DNA of 64,000 bases from Arachidicoccus ginsenosidivorans (GTDB lineage Bacteria > Bacteroidota > Bacteroidia > Chitinophagales > Chitinophagaceae). Below the pieces are notes generated by a model, which was not told the DNA's origin, made no database searches, and saw only the letters and a program-made list of their open reading frames with translations. The translations under genes were made by a program, and so were the position numbers. This document shows, in pieces, positions 18,678-26,738 of the stretch. The DNA lies in assembly GCF_007971385.1 (NCBI RefSeq), contig NZ_CP042434.1, positions 5,580,001-5,644,000 on the forward strand, given 5' to 3'. Every line of letters starts with the position of its first letter. Position 1 is the stretch's first letter.

Positions 18678-19139
18678 TTAATGCTGCGTTTCTTCTTGCT
18701 TCTCAATATCTGCTGTTAATCCAGTTATTTCTCTATTGGTTTTATCTATTTTACTTTGAATTTTTGTTATTTTGGATGTCAATTTTAAAGCCTTTTTATT
18801 GGCGGAAGATGCTTTACCTGCGGCTTTCTTCGCTTTCTTTGCCAATTTGTTATCACCTGCATTTCGAGCCATTTTTGCAGCTGCGGTTTTGCTATCAGCA
18901 GCAGTTTCTTTTGCTTTCTCGTTTGCCTCTTCCAAATCACTTTGATAGTCTGTCAAATCCTTTTGATAATTAGCCAAGATTAATTTTTGTTCGTTCAATT
19001 TTGTCTTTTGTTTCAATAGATTTTTATTGAACTTCAAGGTTTTCAATGAATCCTTTGAAATGGTGTTTTGTGCATTGGTATTGTTTGCTGTTACAAAGCA
19101 TACTAATACAGTAATCATTAGTGTAAAGGTCTTTTTCAT
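18678..19139 (-). CDS. Secreted coiled-coil protein, function unknown
   Basis: 153 residues. Clear signal peptide (MKKTFTLMITVLVCFVTANN ... NAQN), then an Ala/Lys/Glu-rich region with heptad patterns across residues 35-150 (for example AAAKMARNAGDNKLAKKAKK). No enzymatic motif. Expected in the periplasm as a long helix or coiled coil. It stands alone with intergenic DNA on both sides. I do not recognise a named family. Confidence 0.75.
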   Translation of the reverse strand: MKKTFTLMITVLVCFVTANNTNAQNTISKDSLKTLKFNKNLLKQKTKLNEQKLILANYQKDLTDYQSDLEEANEKAKETAADSKTAAAKMARNAGDNKLAKKAKKAAGKASSANKKALKLTSKITKIQSKIDKTNREITGLTADIEKQEETQH

Positions 19140-19821
19140 GCGGTTTTATTTATTTGTTTTTGTTTATTGAATGGTTATTTTAATCGAACTATAAGTTTAA
19201 ACTTTTACTTTTTTCTAAACCCGCACGAAAATATAAAAATTAACCATAAGGATTTTTAGCTTTAAAAATATTTTGTAGTCCAAACGCCACAAGTCTGTTT
19301 CTAAAGATCAATTGATGCGCATATTTTCAAGTATTTTTATCATCCACTAATTATGCTATGGTGATACAAGACACAACTCATGGCTAGGTTAAAAACCATT
19401 TCTATCATATCAAAATCAGATCCATGCTTCAGCGTAATAACAAAACGAAGCGGGTTAATTTTATTTTTAGATTGGCCAGTGTAATTTTTGGAGACATGTA
19501 AGGTGTCATTATCCAATACAATGCGGATCAGCCAGTTCACCAGATAATACTTATCCTCCAATTTAGGATTTCAATATCACTTAATCTATCTTTGGCTTAT
19601 GGGATGATGCAATCAATGCCAGCCAGATGACTAAACACGCCCAGTCTTTGCTAATTTGGTTAGTTTTCTCCCAAATGACCAGGTATATCCTCCTAAGAAA
19701 GTTCTTTTGGAAATAAATATACCAATTATAGTGGTTTAAGTTTTAATATGAGCTTAATCATTAAAATTTTCATCTTTTTGAAAATAAAAAACTACTTTGC
19801 GAAAGTAAATCAGCAGCAGCA
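19140..19821. other. Long intergenic stretch
   Basis: About 680 bases, AT-rich. A 73-codon minus-strand frame at 19340-19561 has no recognisable family, so I do not call it. The right end must contain the promoter of the sigma gene at 19822. Confidence 0.4.
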
Positions 19822-20373
19822 TTGACAAATGAAACGCTAAATAATGAAAAGGATCTGGTCATCGCCTTAAAAAAAGGGGATGAATCAGCCTATAGTTATT
19901 TGTATGATCATTATGGTGCTGCTATTTATGGTTATATCCTTCAAATGACCTCAGATACTGAACTGGCTAAAGATTTATTGCAAGATGTCTTTATAAAGGT
20001 TTTTCAGAAAATAGGGCAATATGATGAACAAAAAGGACATTTATACACCTGGCTAATTCGAGTGGCACATAATACGACCATCGATAAAATCAGGTCAAAA
20101 AATTATAAAGAAAATCGGCATATACACGCATTTGACGAAAAAAATGCGGGAGATGCGGATAATGGAACGACAACCCCTAGTGTGGATCATATTGGAATGG
20201 ATAAAGTCCTGGTGTCCTTAGATGAAACGCACAAAAAGGTGATCGACCTAGCCTATTTCCACGGCTACACGCAAAATGAAATTGCCGAGGAAATGGGGAT
20301 GCCTATTGGCACCGTTAAGACACAAGTGCGTAAGGCACTTATTCAATTAAGAAAATTATTAAATATCGTATAG
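19822..20373 (+). CDS. RNA polymerase ECF sigma factor, SigK-like
   Basis: 183 residues with a TTG start giving (M)TNETLNNEKDLVIALKKGD. Region 2: YSYLYDHYGAAIYGYILQMT and LAKDLLQDVFIKVFQKIGQ. Region 4: LDETHKKVIDLAYFHGYTQN followed by EIAEEMGMPIGTVKTQVRKA. No in-frame ATG lies just upstream, so TTG is preferred. It is followed 6 bases later by an RskA-type anti-sigma factor, so this is a SigK/RskA-style pair rather than a FecR-type one. The two downstream membrane or lipoprotein genes are likely targets. Confidence 0.92.
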   Translation: MTNETLNNEKDLVIALKKGDESAYSYLYDHYGAAIYGYILQMTSDTELAKDLLQDVFIKVFQKIGQYDEQKGHLYTWLIRVAHNTTIDKIRSKNYKENRHIHAFDEKNAGDADNGTTTPSVDHIGMDKVLVSLDETHKKVIDLAYFHGYTQNEIAEEMGMPIGTVKTQVRKALIQLRKLLNIV

Positions 20374-20379
20374 CGAATT

Positions 20380-21227
20380 TTGGATTTGGAAAAATACATA
20401 TCATCCGGTGTCCTTGAGAACTATGTTCTTGGACTACTCTCTGAAAAAGAGAATAGGGAAGTTATGGCCATGATGGAACGCCATTATGAAGTAGCCAGCC
20501 ACGTTCGTTCTCTGGAAGAAAGTCTGGAAACATACGGACGCCTGTATACTGTTGAACCACCAAGTGAACTCAAATCCTTAATAATGAACCAAATCAGGGA
20601 TCTAAAGGTTAAGGACGAGGCAAAAGAAGACAAGCCTGCACTTACTACTAGCCCAGCGCAATTGGTTAGTCCAAAGGTGTTGCGTGATCAGATAAGTATC
20701 TGGCGCAAACTGGCCATTGCTGGCACCATTATTTTAATGGTTAGTATCGGCTTTAATATATATCTCAGCTCCCAAAAGCATAGGGCATCGCAACTGGCCA
20801 CGCGATTAGCACTACAAAACAAGCAGTTAAGTAAGAATACGACCCTATTAAATGACAGTTTGTCTCAGATTCAAAAGCAGGTGACCTTGCTTGCCAATCC
20901 GGACATTCGTCCGGTAGTCATGAAAGGGGTAAAACAGCATCCTGCATTTAATGTAACTGTTTACTGGAATACAAACGACCAAACTGTTTATTTAGGGAAA
21001 TCAGACTTGCCTACCCTTCCTACTGGTAAGGTCTATCAACTTTGGGCGATTGTTGATGGCAAACCTGTTGATTTAGGGCTGTATACTCCAAAAAAGCAAA
21101 TCTGCCCGTTCAGATGAAAAAAGTAAGTGCTGGACAGGTCCAGGCATTTGCTATTACACTGGAAAAAGCGGGTGGTAACCCTACCCCCACCATGGATCAG
21201 ATGTATGTCATGGGCGGGGTTTCATAA
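20380..21227 (+). pseudogene. RskA-type anti-sigma factor, frameshifted near the end
   Basis: TTG start at 20380. Cytoplasmic N-terminal anti-sigma domain (about 1-105, LENYVLGLLSEKENREVMAM), transmembrane segment at about 108-130 (LAIAGTIILMVSIGFNIYLS), periplasmic coiled coil, then the RskA C-terminal domain with GKVYQLWAIVDGKPVDLGLY. The frame ends early at 21117, but one base over it continues LPVQMKKVSAGQVQAFAITL, EKAGGNPTPTMDQMYVMGGV to a stop at 21225-21227, the usual RskA ending. One extra A in the A6 run at 21090-21095 repairs it. Confidence 0.87.
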
Positions 21228-21239
21228 AAAATGACTCCC

Positions 21240-21543
21240 TTAAATACCTGTAATTATCAACTTGGCTTCTAAAAGCGATTTATTGTATTGTATTGTATTG
21301 TATGGTATGGTGTGATATATTGTATGGTACGATATGGTATGGCATGCCAACAGAACTTCCTCTACTGTCTTCTCCCATGTCGCCGCCTTCATTGAATGGT
21401 AAACATCCTCTTGCTCATTGGCCTTCTCGATTAAAAGCATCCGTATTGCAAGAACTTGTTCTGCCGAAAGTTTTCTGCCTTTAATCTCTAAAACGAGTAT
21501 GCGTATATTCAATCATTAAAGCAACCAGCTTCGCCTTGTCCAT
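21240..21543 (-). pseudogene. Unknown small gene, frame-disrupted, overrun by a pentamer repeat
   Basis: A possible start MDKAKLVALMIEYTH (ATG 21543) connects by a frame change to ILVLEIKGRKLSAEQVLAIR, MLLIEKANEQEDVYHSMKAA and TWEKTVEEVLLA, which looks like real protein. After that the frame enters the pentanucleotide tract and becomes a Tyr/Ile/Thr/His repeat. I do not recognise the family, and it may be a fragment of a mobile-element or regulatory protein. Confidence 0.3.
21281..21345. repeat. Degenerate pentanucleotide repeat (TATTG/TATGG)
   Basis: Four exact TATTG copies (21281-21300), two TATGG, then a decayed continuation with TGTAT, GGTAC and TATGG units up to about 21345. Such tracts can change length by slippage. 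Here it lies at the 3' end of a possible small minus-strand gene. Confidence 0.85.
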
Positions 21544-21758
21544 CAAAAACACTAACTTGTTGATTGTTAATTTATTTTGCAGAATTATCTCCTGACCTAA
21601 CCCAATGTAGCGGGCTTTTTAGAATAAATTTTAAAAAAAAATCTTTTTTTTAAATCCAACCACCTTCATTCTCCGTATATATATTATACCGAAGATTTTC
21701 TACAGGAATTGATACGGTAAAAAATATTCAATTTCACCAAGGTGTAAAAGCAAAATCT

Positions 21759-22205
21759 ATGACAATGAAACTTTGGCAAAAAATCAAATGGACTTTAATC
21801 GGCCTGGTTGGTTTGGCATTTTTATTATTTCTGACACTGGTTATTCATATCGGTGTAATGGTCTACCATAAAGGGCCTTTGCCTTTTGAACATATTCAAA
21901 TGGCCAGAACTGATTTTCTGTCACCACTTGATAGTAAACAGATTGCACAATTGAAATCCAATCTAGGCGCACAAAAAGGCATAAAGAGTATTTATCTGAA
22001 TACTAAGGATCATAACGTGGTTTATAGCTTTGATAACCGGGAAAATTCAGCAAGTAGCATCTACCAAAATGCGATCAATGAAATGCATATAAAAGCTAAG
22101 CCTTATACGGTATCTGCCAAAGACTTAGAGAGTGGATGTCCTGTTATGAATAACCATTCTTTTTATGGCAAATTAACTTCGGTTATTTCCAAAGCGATTA
22201 ATTAA
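21759..22205 (+). CDS. Membrane-anchored small protein with HMA-like fold and GCPVM motif, unknown function
   Basis: 148 residues, ATG at 21759 (MTMKLWQ). One N-terminal transmembrane segment at about 12-36 (WTLIGLVGLAFLLFLTLVIH). The soluble part has a heavy-metal-associated-like pattern, GIKSIYLNTKDHNVVYSFDN, without the usual CxxC. Near the end is SGCPVMNN with a single Cys. It precedes the globin-like lipoprotein by 38 bases and follows the sigma/anti-sigma pair, so a periplasmic or membrane-surface redox, metal or haem role is plausible. That is inference; no close family name was recognised. Confidence 0.7.
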   Translation: MTMKLWQKIKWTLIGLVGLAFLLFLTLVIHIGVMVYHKGPLPFEHIQMARTDFLSPLDSKQIAQLKSNLGAQKGIKSIYLNTKDHNVVYSFDNRENSASSIYQNAINEMHIKAKPYTVSAKDLESGCPVMNNHSFYGKLTSVISKAIN

Positions 22206-22243
22206 TCTTCTCAAAAAATTTTCAAATAAATAAAATCAGAATT

Positions 22244-22867
22244 ATGAAAACCAGCTCAAAAATTGGCCTTATTTTAATTCCTTTCACCTGTATTTTACTT
22301 TGTCTTAGTTCTTGTCACAATAATGATAAGGATGATATGACAGTCATTCCAACAACGCCACTTTATGATACCTTAGGTTGGTTTATTCAAGGGGCCACAG
22401 GCCAGGTAGCCGGCCAGGGCACAAAGATGATAGCGGATCCGGATAATGATGGACAAAAAATTCAGGCCGGCCGACTGGCGATCAGAACGGTCGTCAACAA
22501 AGCCTTAGGCATTATCGCTTCTGACAACCGTCTGGCGGTCTACTTTCCAACGCTTTTAGCAGAAGTGGGCGACGGCAATACGACTGGTCTAGCGCATTTA
22601 TTGAATTCCTTTACTGACTTTGTCCAGACAGCTGTCAGTAAACAGGATGTCTATAAGGGACCGGATATGAAAACAGTTCATAACCATGCCACTTTCGCAA
22701 GATTTGGTTCGGCGGACCATCCGACAAGCAATAAGCAAGATTTTGATGTATTTGTCGGAGATGTTGCTCAGGCTGCACAGTCACTAAATGTTCCTGCAAG
22801 TGTCATAGGTCAATTGGGCACGCTACTGTATACAACTGAGGGAGATATCGCATATGATGCCGATTGA
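22244..22867 (+). CDS. Lipoprotein with group 1 truncated-globin-like domain
   Basis: 207 residues. Lipoprotein signal peptide ending CLSSCHNN (Cys about residue 25). The rest follows the group 1 truncated-haemoglobin pattern: PLYDTLGWFIQGATG at the start, ASDNRLAVYFPTLL (helix B/C), then VYKGPDMKTVHNHATF, which corresponds to the YxGxxMxxxH haem-pocket region with the likely proximal His. DFDVFVGDVAQAAQ and the C-terminal helix close the fold. An insertion QIQ...RLAIRTVVNKAL separates the first two parts. A haem protein on the outer or inner membrane surface would be expected. Last gene before a hairpin terminator. Confidence 0.62.
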   Translation: MKTSSKIGLILIPFTCILLCLSSCHNNDKDDMTVIPTTPLYDTLGWFIQGATGQVAGQGTKMIADPDNDGQKIQAGRLAIRTVVNKALGIIASDNRLAVYFPTLLAEVGDGNTTGLAHLLNSFTDFVQTAVSKQDVYKGPDMKTVHNHATFARFGSADHPTSNKQDFDVFVGDVAQAAQSLNVPASVIGQLGTLLYTTEGDIAYDAD

Positions 22868-22927
22868 GGTTTCGGTAAAACTAGGTAGATTGTAGCATTT
22901 GCAATCATTCAACATAGGGTACAACAA

Positions 22928-22957
22928 AGCGTGCTATTCAATTTTGAATAGCACGCT
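22928..22957. terminator. Strong palindromic terminator hairpin
   Basis: Arms 22928-22941 and 22944-22957 pair perfectly over 14 bases (AGCGTGCTATTCAA), with a two-base loop. It lies 60 bases past the globin stop and would end that operon. Confidence 0.7.
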
Positions 22958-23259
22958 GCATTTAAGCCATTAGGTCAAGCTGAATGTATCTACGACTTGT
23001 GAGCATTGGCGTTTTACATTTATTTTATCATTTCTTCATTGTAGCATGGCAACAGAAAGGAAAAAGTAGCCCCTTCATTGAATAAGCCAAAAAAAGAGGG
23101 AAGGATGCGATGGTTATTTGTAAAAAATCAGAATAATAAAAGACTCGGCCCGATTAAAACAGTGGGCAGAATAAACCTGAAAACCTGCGGCTGCCTTGAC
23201 AGTTTGCCCCTCTTCTTAATCTTGCCAAAACCAGCCTAATTGCGCCAAAATCAAACCAG

Positions 23260-23277
23260 TGTGTGTGTACACACACA
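23260..23277. repeat. 18-base perfect palindrome of GT/AC units
   Basis: (TG)n followed by (CA)n, centred between 23268 and 23269, giving a perfect inverted repeat without a loop. Alternating purine-pyrimidine sequence of this kind can form a cruciform or Z-DNA. No gene is tied to it. Confidence 0.6.
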
Positions 23278-23401
23278 TCTCCCCCAAAATGTAAATGTAA
23301 AAACAGCTTTAGGCAGATAATCAATGGATTCTCCAAATAATGTCTCTTTTCCTGTAAAGCCATAATAACAATCTGTCAACTGTCAAATAAGTTTTTATCG
23401 C

Positions 23402-23707
23402 TTATTTTTGCGGCAAATGGCAACAAAAAGTAAAAAAGCAAAAAGTCAATTCAAATTTTATAAAATCATTCTCAGCATTTATATGATAAATATCTTTCCC
23501 TTTGCCCAAATCGATTATTTCTCCCTTTAATACAAGTCCTTTAATTGCTGGAATGAAATTAGGTTCAGATTGCCTAAGTAATAACAAGGATTGCAAGAAT
23601 GAAAATTTACCCATCCCATTTAACCCCGTAAAAAGATTTAAATTTGTAAGATTTATCTCGGCATCTTTAAATGCTTTGAAATTTTGTAATCTTATTCTCG
23701 TTATCAT
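23402..23707 (-). pseudogene. AAA/SMC-like ATPase (DUF3696-type) N-terminal fragment
   Basis: Opens as a standard AAA_15/DUF3696 ATPase, MITRIRLQNFKAFKDAEINL, with P-loop GLNGMGKFS at about 29-37. The usual Ser or Thr after the Lys is Phe, so nucleotide binding is damaged. Only about 100 residues remain; the last dozen do not fit the family and no later ATPase motif follows. It starts 16 bases after the DUF262 gene, the usual order of the DUF262/DUF3696 pair. Confidence 0.72.
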
Positions 23708-23723
23708 TTTTTAAATTTATCAA

Positions 23724-24688
23724 TTATTTTTTCACGCCTTCAAACCGTGTTCTAACAGCCTCATTACTGGCTGTGGAAGTGGTAATAGATTTAACAAACG
23801 CTTCATTTCTAAGTAATATTTTATATTCTTTTATCAGTATATCACTATTAGATAATAATGCTCTTTTTTCATTTCCATCCAGGAAATAGACTAGAGAAAC
23901 CCATACCTCAAATAATGCACTATTTAAAATTATTTTGTTGGTGTTGCCTAAAATTGATTTACTGAAAATATGCCTTCCAAACAATTCAGATTGTATAACA
24001 ATTGCATCAATAATTTTTCTAGAAATTTCCTCTAGTCCTTCCTTAGTCTTTTTATAAATACTTTCCATAGCTTTATCAAGAAAAGTTGTTAACGGCTTTT
24101 CGTAATATAAATATTTTGTATTGATAAAAGCGTATGCACGTAAATATAATTCTCGATCTTCCATTCTATTATCTGCCAACCTCAAAATGGACCTTAATTT
24201 TAAATCCTCAGATAAACTTTTTAAAAATAAGGAGGGGGTGCCTTGATTTAACGCATTGCGTATTTCCATAGTATTCAGGCCCAGTCCTCCAGTATTGATT
24301 CGTTTAAAAACATTATATTTAACAACTTTAGGCGTCCCCGGTAAAATAAGGTAAACCGTGATTGGGTTTCAAGAATACGTCTTTGCATGGTTTTGTTGAG
24401 CATATCAAAAGTGATATGTTTATTGTTGTATTCAGTCAGAATTTCCTGCCCATTCAATTCCAATGGCGCCTCAATACCATTTTCATTCTTTCTTTCAGAA
24501 TTTATAATAAAGTTCCTAATGGACCATAATCTCTGTAACCCTTCAACAACTAACCATTTATTATCATCAGATGCATCGAAGTAAAAAGGTGGCAGTGGAA
24601 TTCTCAGTAATATTGATTCAATCAGTCTACTCATGTCAAAAGGGAAGTTTATAACAATACAACTATCGTCCAACTTGCGAAATATCAT
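23724..24688 (-). pseudogene. DUF262 (GmrS/ParB-like) protein, frameshifted
   Basis: The first frame has the DUF262 core SRLIESILLRIPLPPFYFDA and KWLVVEGLQRLWSIRNFI (the VxGxQRL motif of the ParB/Srx-like fold). A one-base shift near 24361-24366 restores ITVYLILPGTPKVVKYNVF, KRINTGGLGLNTMEIRNALN, after which the C-terminal helical part runs to 23724. The expected N-terminal 30-40 residues are not recognisable. DUF262 proteins are parts of GmrSD-type modified-DNA restriction and related conflict systems. The ATPase fragment that follows is its likely partner. Confidence 0.75.
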
Positions 24689-24790
24689 ACAAAGGATTTG
24701 ATTTCATCCCAGGAGAAAGTTATGGGAGAAACGCGTAAAACTCTTATGAATAACCATTGCATAGGATTTAGAAAAATCAATGTTGACGGG

Positions 24791-25950
24791 CTAACCATCT
24801 ACACTCACTATCCTTTCTACAAGTTCAATTAGTCCCATAACTTCTACTTCGTCACCTAGTGGATAATGATCAGTTCCAGGATAAATTACAAATTTGTGAG
24901 TCGCACCCATGTCTTCACAAGCATTATAATACCCACTGCCAACTGTAGGTGCCGAAGATCTCTTAATCTCAATAGCCCATAACTCATTGTTTGGCGTTTC
25001 CAGCACTAAATCAACTTCTGTTTTTCCTGTTGTCCTGTAATAGCTATACCGCCACTTATTCGATAATTTTGAAATTATATTCTCTATCACAAATCCTTCC
25101 CAACTTACGCCTATAATTGGATGCCCCAAAAGACTTTCAAAATTTGAAATATTAAGCAGGCTATGCAAAAGTCCAGTGTCGCGTAAATATGTTTTAGGGG
25201 TCTTAACCAATCTTTTTTTGAATTACCTGACCAGGGTTGAATCTGCCGGATCATATAAAAATCAGTCAGAATATCCATATATGATTTGATGGTGGTATGG
25301 CTAACGCCCAAGCTTTTCCCCAAATCAGAGGTCACAACTTGCTGTCCTTGGTAGTGTGCTAACATCGTCCAAAATCGCTTAAGTCTCATAGCAGACACTT
25401 TTGGCCCCATCAATGGGATATCTCTTTCTACGTAAGTAGAAATAAAATCCGCCCGCCATTGCCAACTTTCATTATCATTTTCAGCTAAATAGCTTCCAGG
25501 AAATCCTCCTCTAAACCATAACTTATCATTATTGTAACCTAATGGATCTGAATTATATATTTCTGCTGCAGAAAATGGACATAATTCCATATATCTTATT
25601 CTCCCTGCCAAGGTTTCAGATGATTGTTGCAATAAATCTCTAGAAGCAGAGCCTAATAAAAGGAATTGCCCAGAACTCTCCCCTGCCCTTTTATGGATAT
25701 CAATTAATCCTCTTAATATCTTAAAAAGCTCAGGCTTTCGCTGTACTTCGTCAATGATCAAAAGACGCTTTTGCTGACGTCGCAAAAAACTTTCAGGGCC
25801 TCTTAATTTGTTAAGATCAGAATCCAATTCCAAATCTAGCTAAGCGGTATGTTTATCTTTAAAATGTCCAGCCATTTCTAAAGCAAGGGGCGTCTTACCA
25901 ACCTGTCTAGGTCGCAAAAGTGCTACAACAGGAACATGACGAAGCGCATT
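24791..25950 (-). pseudogene. AAA ATPase with DUF4143 domain, broken
   Basis: N-terminal ATPase with a P-loop reading RPRQVGKTP (normally GPRQVGKTT), a TAG stop at 25840-25842 inside HTA-LDLELDSDLNKL, Walker B RLLIIDEVQRKPELF and the sensor region LLGSASRDLLQQSSETLAGR. After a frame break in the T7 run at 25213-25219, the DUF4143 and PD-(D/E)XK-like C-terminus follows: LRDTGLLHSLLNI and TEVDLVLETPNNELWAIEIK. The start is lost (TAA immediately before 25950). A P-loop change, a stop and a frameshift together make real inactivation likely. Confidence 0.85.
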
Positions 25951-26032
25951 TTAATTTAATCCCCAGTAATATGTCTTTTATTATAATAAAGCATCTAAAA
26001 TAAAGTAGTGAAAATCGACCACAAATACATGC

Positions 26033-26122
26033 AAAATCGTGTAATCTGCAAGTTAAACTTTCAAATTACACGATTTTACCATCAAAATCATGCAATTTGA
26101 AAGTCTAGGTTTCAAATTGCAT
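26033..26122. repeat. Two tandem inverted repeats sharing a TTTCAAATT core
   Basis: First hairpin: arms 26033-26045 and 26065-26077 (AAAATCGTGTAAT), 13 pairs, loop 19. Second: arms 26090-26102 and 26110-26122 (ATGCAATTTGAAA), 13 pairs, loop 7. CTTTCAAATT-like sequence occurs in both. They may be a regulatory site or a miniature-element end. Confidence 0.65.
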
Positions 26123-26519
26123 AAAATCTGATCCATATTTTCGATTTGCCATACGACCATTCAATCCTCCCAATTGCCAAAAAAAAGATACAAATGGATG
26201 GCAAAAAATCATCTGGCAAATGATAAAGGGAATATTTTTTAGCAATTAACTACTTGATTATGCGCAAAATAGATATAAACATCCCTCCTATCAAATAATT
26301 TCCCTCAGCACTACCCTAACAAAACAAATTTTATAAGATCTACAACCCTGCATTTCACTATAAATTTTCGTACAAATACACCCTTTGTTTATTGCCGTCG
26401 GTTCAATGTGGCTACCCTAAAAAGCATTCAATTAAATTATAGCAAGCAGGTAGGGAGGCATTTAGAAGCATAGATCATAAAATTTCATATAGGCATTGAC
26501 CCAATTGGAAACCGAAGCC

Positions 26520-26551
26520 ATAAAGGCTGCAGTTTCAGTTGCAGCCTTTAT
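26520..26551. terminator. Hairpin terminator, distal
   Basis: Arms 26520-26531 and 26540-26551 (ATAAAGGCTGCA) pair over 12 bases with an 8-base loop. Second of two hairpins beyond the GH89 stop. Confidence 0.7.
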
Positions 26552-26563
26552 TTACCTATAGAA

Positions 26564-26596
26564 AACCTCGTTCAAATCTTCCATTTGAACGAGGTT
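26564..26596. terminator. Hairpin terminator, proximal
   Basis: Arms 26564-26577 and 26583-26596 (AACCTCGTTCAAAT) pair perfectly over 14 bases with a 5-base loop, 143 bases past the GH89 stop. Together with the next hairpin it closes the glycan operon. Confidence 0.7.
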
Positions 26597-26738
26597 GTAA
26601 CTGGTCCACCTACTCCTACTCCACCTTAATTCGGGCCCTATTGGCTTGGCTAATGTACTACTGTAGCAACCCTACTTGCTGCTTTATAGATTTATTGCTA
26701 CATAGTATGTTTACTATTCATTATTATCTTGTGCTATT

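Larger units (their letters stand above)
22868..23401. other. Intergenic after the globin operon
   Basis: Contains the strong hairpin at 22928-22957 and the 18-base GT/AC palindrome at 23260-23277. No protein gene could be supported; a 69-codon minus-strand frame at 23154-23363 looks like a chance frame. Confidence 0.55.
25951..26738. other. Long intergenic region rich in hairpins
   Basis: About 790 bases without a supportable gene. It contains two AT-rich hairpins at 26033-26122 next to the broken ATPase and two strong terminators at 26520-26596 next to the GH89 gene. Confidence 0.6.

Noticed and set aside
19340..19561. 73-codon minus-strand frame
   Set aside because: Isolated in AT-rich DNA, no family resemblance and no supporting neighbours.
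23154..23363. 69-codon minus-strand frame crossing the GT/AC palindrome
   Set aside because: Composition is odd, it spans a simple repeat, and nothing resembles a known protein.
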